A stretch of 5,454 nucleotides of DNA from Candidatus Colwelliibacteriota bacterium (GTDB taxonomy: Bacteria; Patescibacteriota; Minisyncoccia; UBA6257; Colwellbacteraceae). The translations under genes and the position numbers were made by a program. The notes beneath the pieces were generated by a model that did not search any database, was not told where the DNA came from, and worked only from the letters and a program-made list of their open reading frames with translations. The DNA is taken from NCBI GenBank assembly GCA_016178255.1, contig JACOTQ010000005.1, positions 1-5,454 on the forward strand. Direction: 5' to 3'. Shown here in pieces: positions 5,002 through 5,454 of the stretch; position 1 is the stretch's first letter; each line of letters opens with the position of its first letter.

Positions 5002-5454
5002 TTACCGCTCCAAGCCGATTTTTACATACCAATCATTATTGGGTTCAATTGCAAAACCGCCGTAGCTATAGGCCCCACCTGCGGTCTTAACCCTGACGCT
5101 TGCCGCCTCTCCTTGTGAATAAGGATTGGTATTGATTACCGCGTTTCGCCATTCATTGCGCGAGAAGCCCCTTGAATCACTGTAGCTCTCAACCTCCAAA
5201 GCCAACCAAAATTTACTATTAGCGGAAAAAGTTGCCGGACTGACAAAATGAAAAGTTAAATCTGCGTTGCCATCCGGATTATAGATATTAGCAATAACAC
5301 TCGAGGCCGTAAGCGAACTAAAATCAGGCTGATTGTTATTATTGGGATAAACTGAAAGTTTCAGATTGGCATAGTCGTTAGGCGCTGCGTCGTTACCCAC
5401 CGGCAATTGCCTAACTCTTAAAGAAATCTTATCGAATTTATAATCTACTATTGA
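5002..5454 (-). CDS. C-terminal part of a secreted beta-sandwich protein (partial)
   Basis: The reading frame is open to the right edge of the window, giving the last 150 residues of a longer protein. The frame has a TTG at 5406, but residues before it (YKFDKISLRVRQL) already look like the first strand of the domain, so the true start lies outside. The composition is beta-rich with many Asn, Ser, Tyr and Asp and no Cys. The order 'KISLRVRQL ... LKLSVYP ... LTFHFVSPATFSANSKFWLALEV ... GGAYSYGGFAI ... DWYVKIGLER' resembles the extracellular choice-of-anchor or carbohydrate-binding type beta-sandwich modules in which a 'strand, small-number loop, F-x-F, S-A-x-x-x-F/Y-W-L-x-L' pattern recurs. No C-terminal anchor is seen, so it would be anchored elsewhere or released. 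It stops 30 bp before the methyltransferase start, with no hairpin between. Confidence 0.75.
   Translation of the reverse strand, partial: SIVDYKFDKISLRVRQLPVGNDAAPNDYANLKLSVYPNNNNQPDFSSLTASSVIANIYNPDGNADLTFHFVSPATFSANSKFWLALEVESYSDSRGFSRNEWRNAVINTNPYSQGEAASVRVKTAGGAYSYGGFAIEPNNDWYVKIGLER

Noticed and set aside
4711..5118. 135-residue plus-strand open frame across the methyltransferase start and the right-hand gene
   Set aside because: It is antisense to two supported genes, and its translation has no coherent domain.

Overview
All supported genes lie on the minus strand. Gene style suggests a small-genome bacterium of the Patescibacteria (Candidate Phyla Radiation) type. The clues are short single-domain proteins, several secreted or anchored beta-rich proteins with no close functional name, a small two-helix membrane protein with a characteristic N-terminal helical motif, weak or absent Shine-Dalgarno sites before housekeeping genes, and short repeat insertions inside a coding region. 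This placement is an inference; no rRNA or marker phylogeny is available in the window.

In transcription order (right to left) the layout is as follows. (1) 5454-5002 is the C-terminal end of a secreted beta-sandwich protein. (2) 4971-4441 is a SpoU/TrmH-type RNA 2'-O-methyltransferase carrying two small in-frame repeat-like insertions. (3) 4398-3934 is a membrane-anchored DUF192 protein. (4) 3926-3013 is a decayed major facilitator superfamily transporter with two apparent internal losses, a frame change and a nonsense codon. (5) 2993-1974 is glyceraldehyde-3-phosphate dehydrogenase with intact catalytic residues. (6) 1968-1543 is a small membrane protein of unknown function. (7) After a good promoter at 1484-1456, 1353-304 is a secreted or anchored two-module beta-rich surface protein, closed by two successive terminator hairpins. 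(8) From base 86 to the left edge is the start of another small membrane-anchored or secreted protein.

Genes 2 to 6 are tightly spaced (5 to 42 bp) and could form one transcript, but their functions (RNA modification, DUF192, transport, glycolysis) do not form a recognisable pathway. The surface protein is a separate unit with its own promoter and terminators. I see no CRISPR array, tRNA, rRNA, transposase or phage gene, and no convincing new multi-gene system. The most interesting points are the insertions in the methyltransferase: a 45-bp insert bounded by 5-bp direct repeats and containing a perfect hairpin, plus an array of 7-bp units. The paired loss of equivalent helices from the two halves of the transporter is also worth a look.
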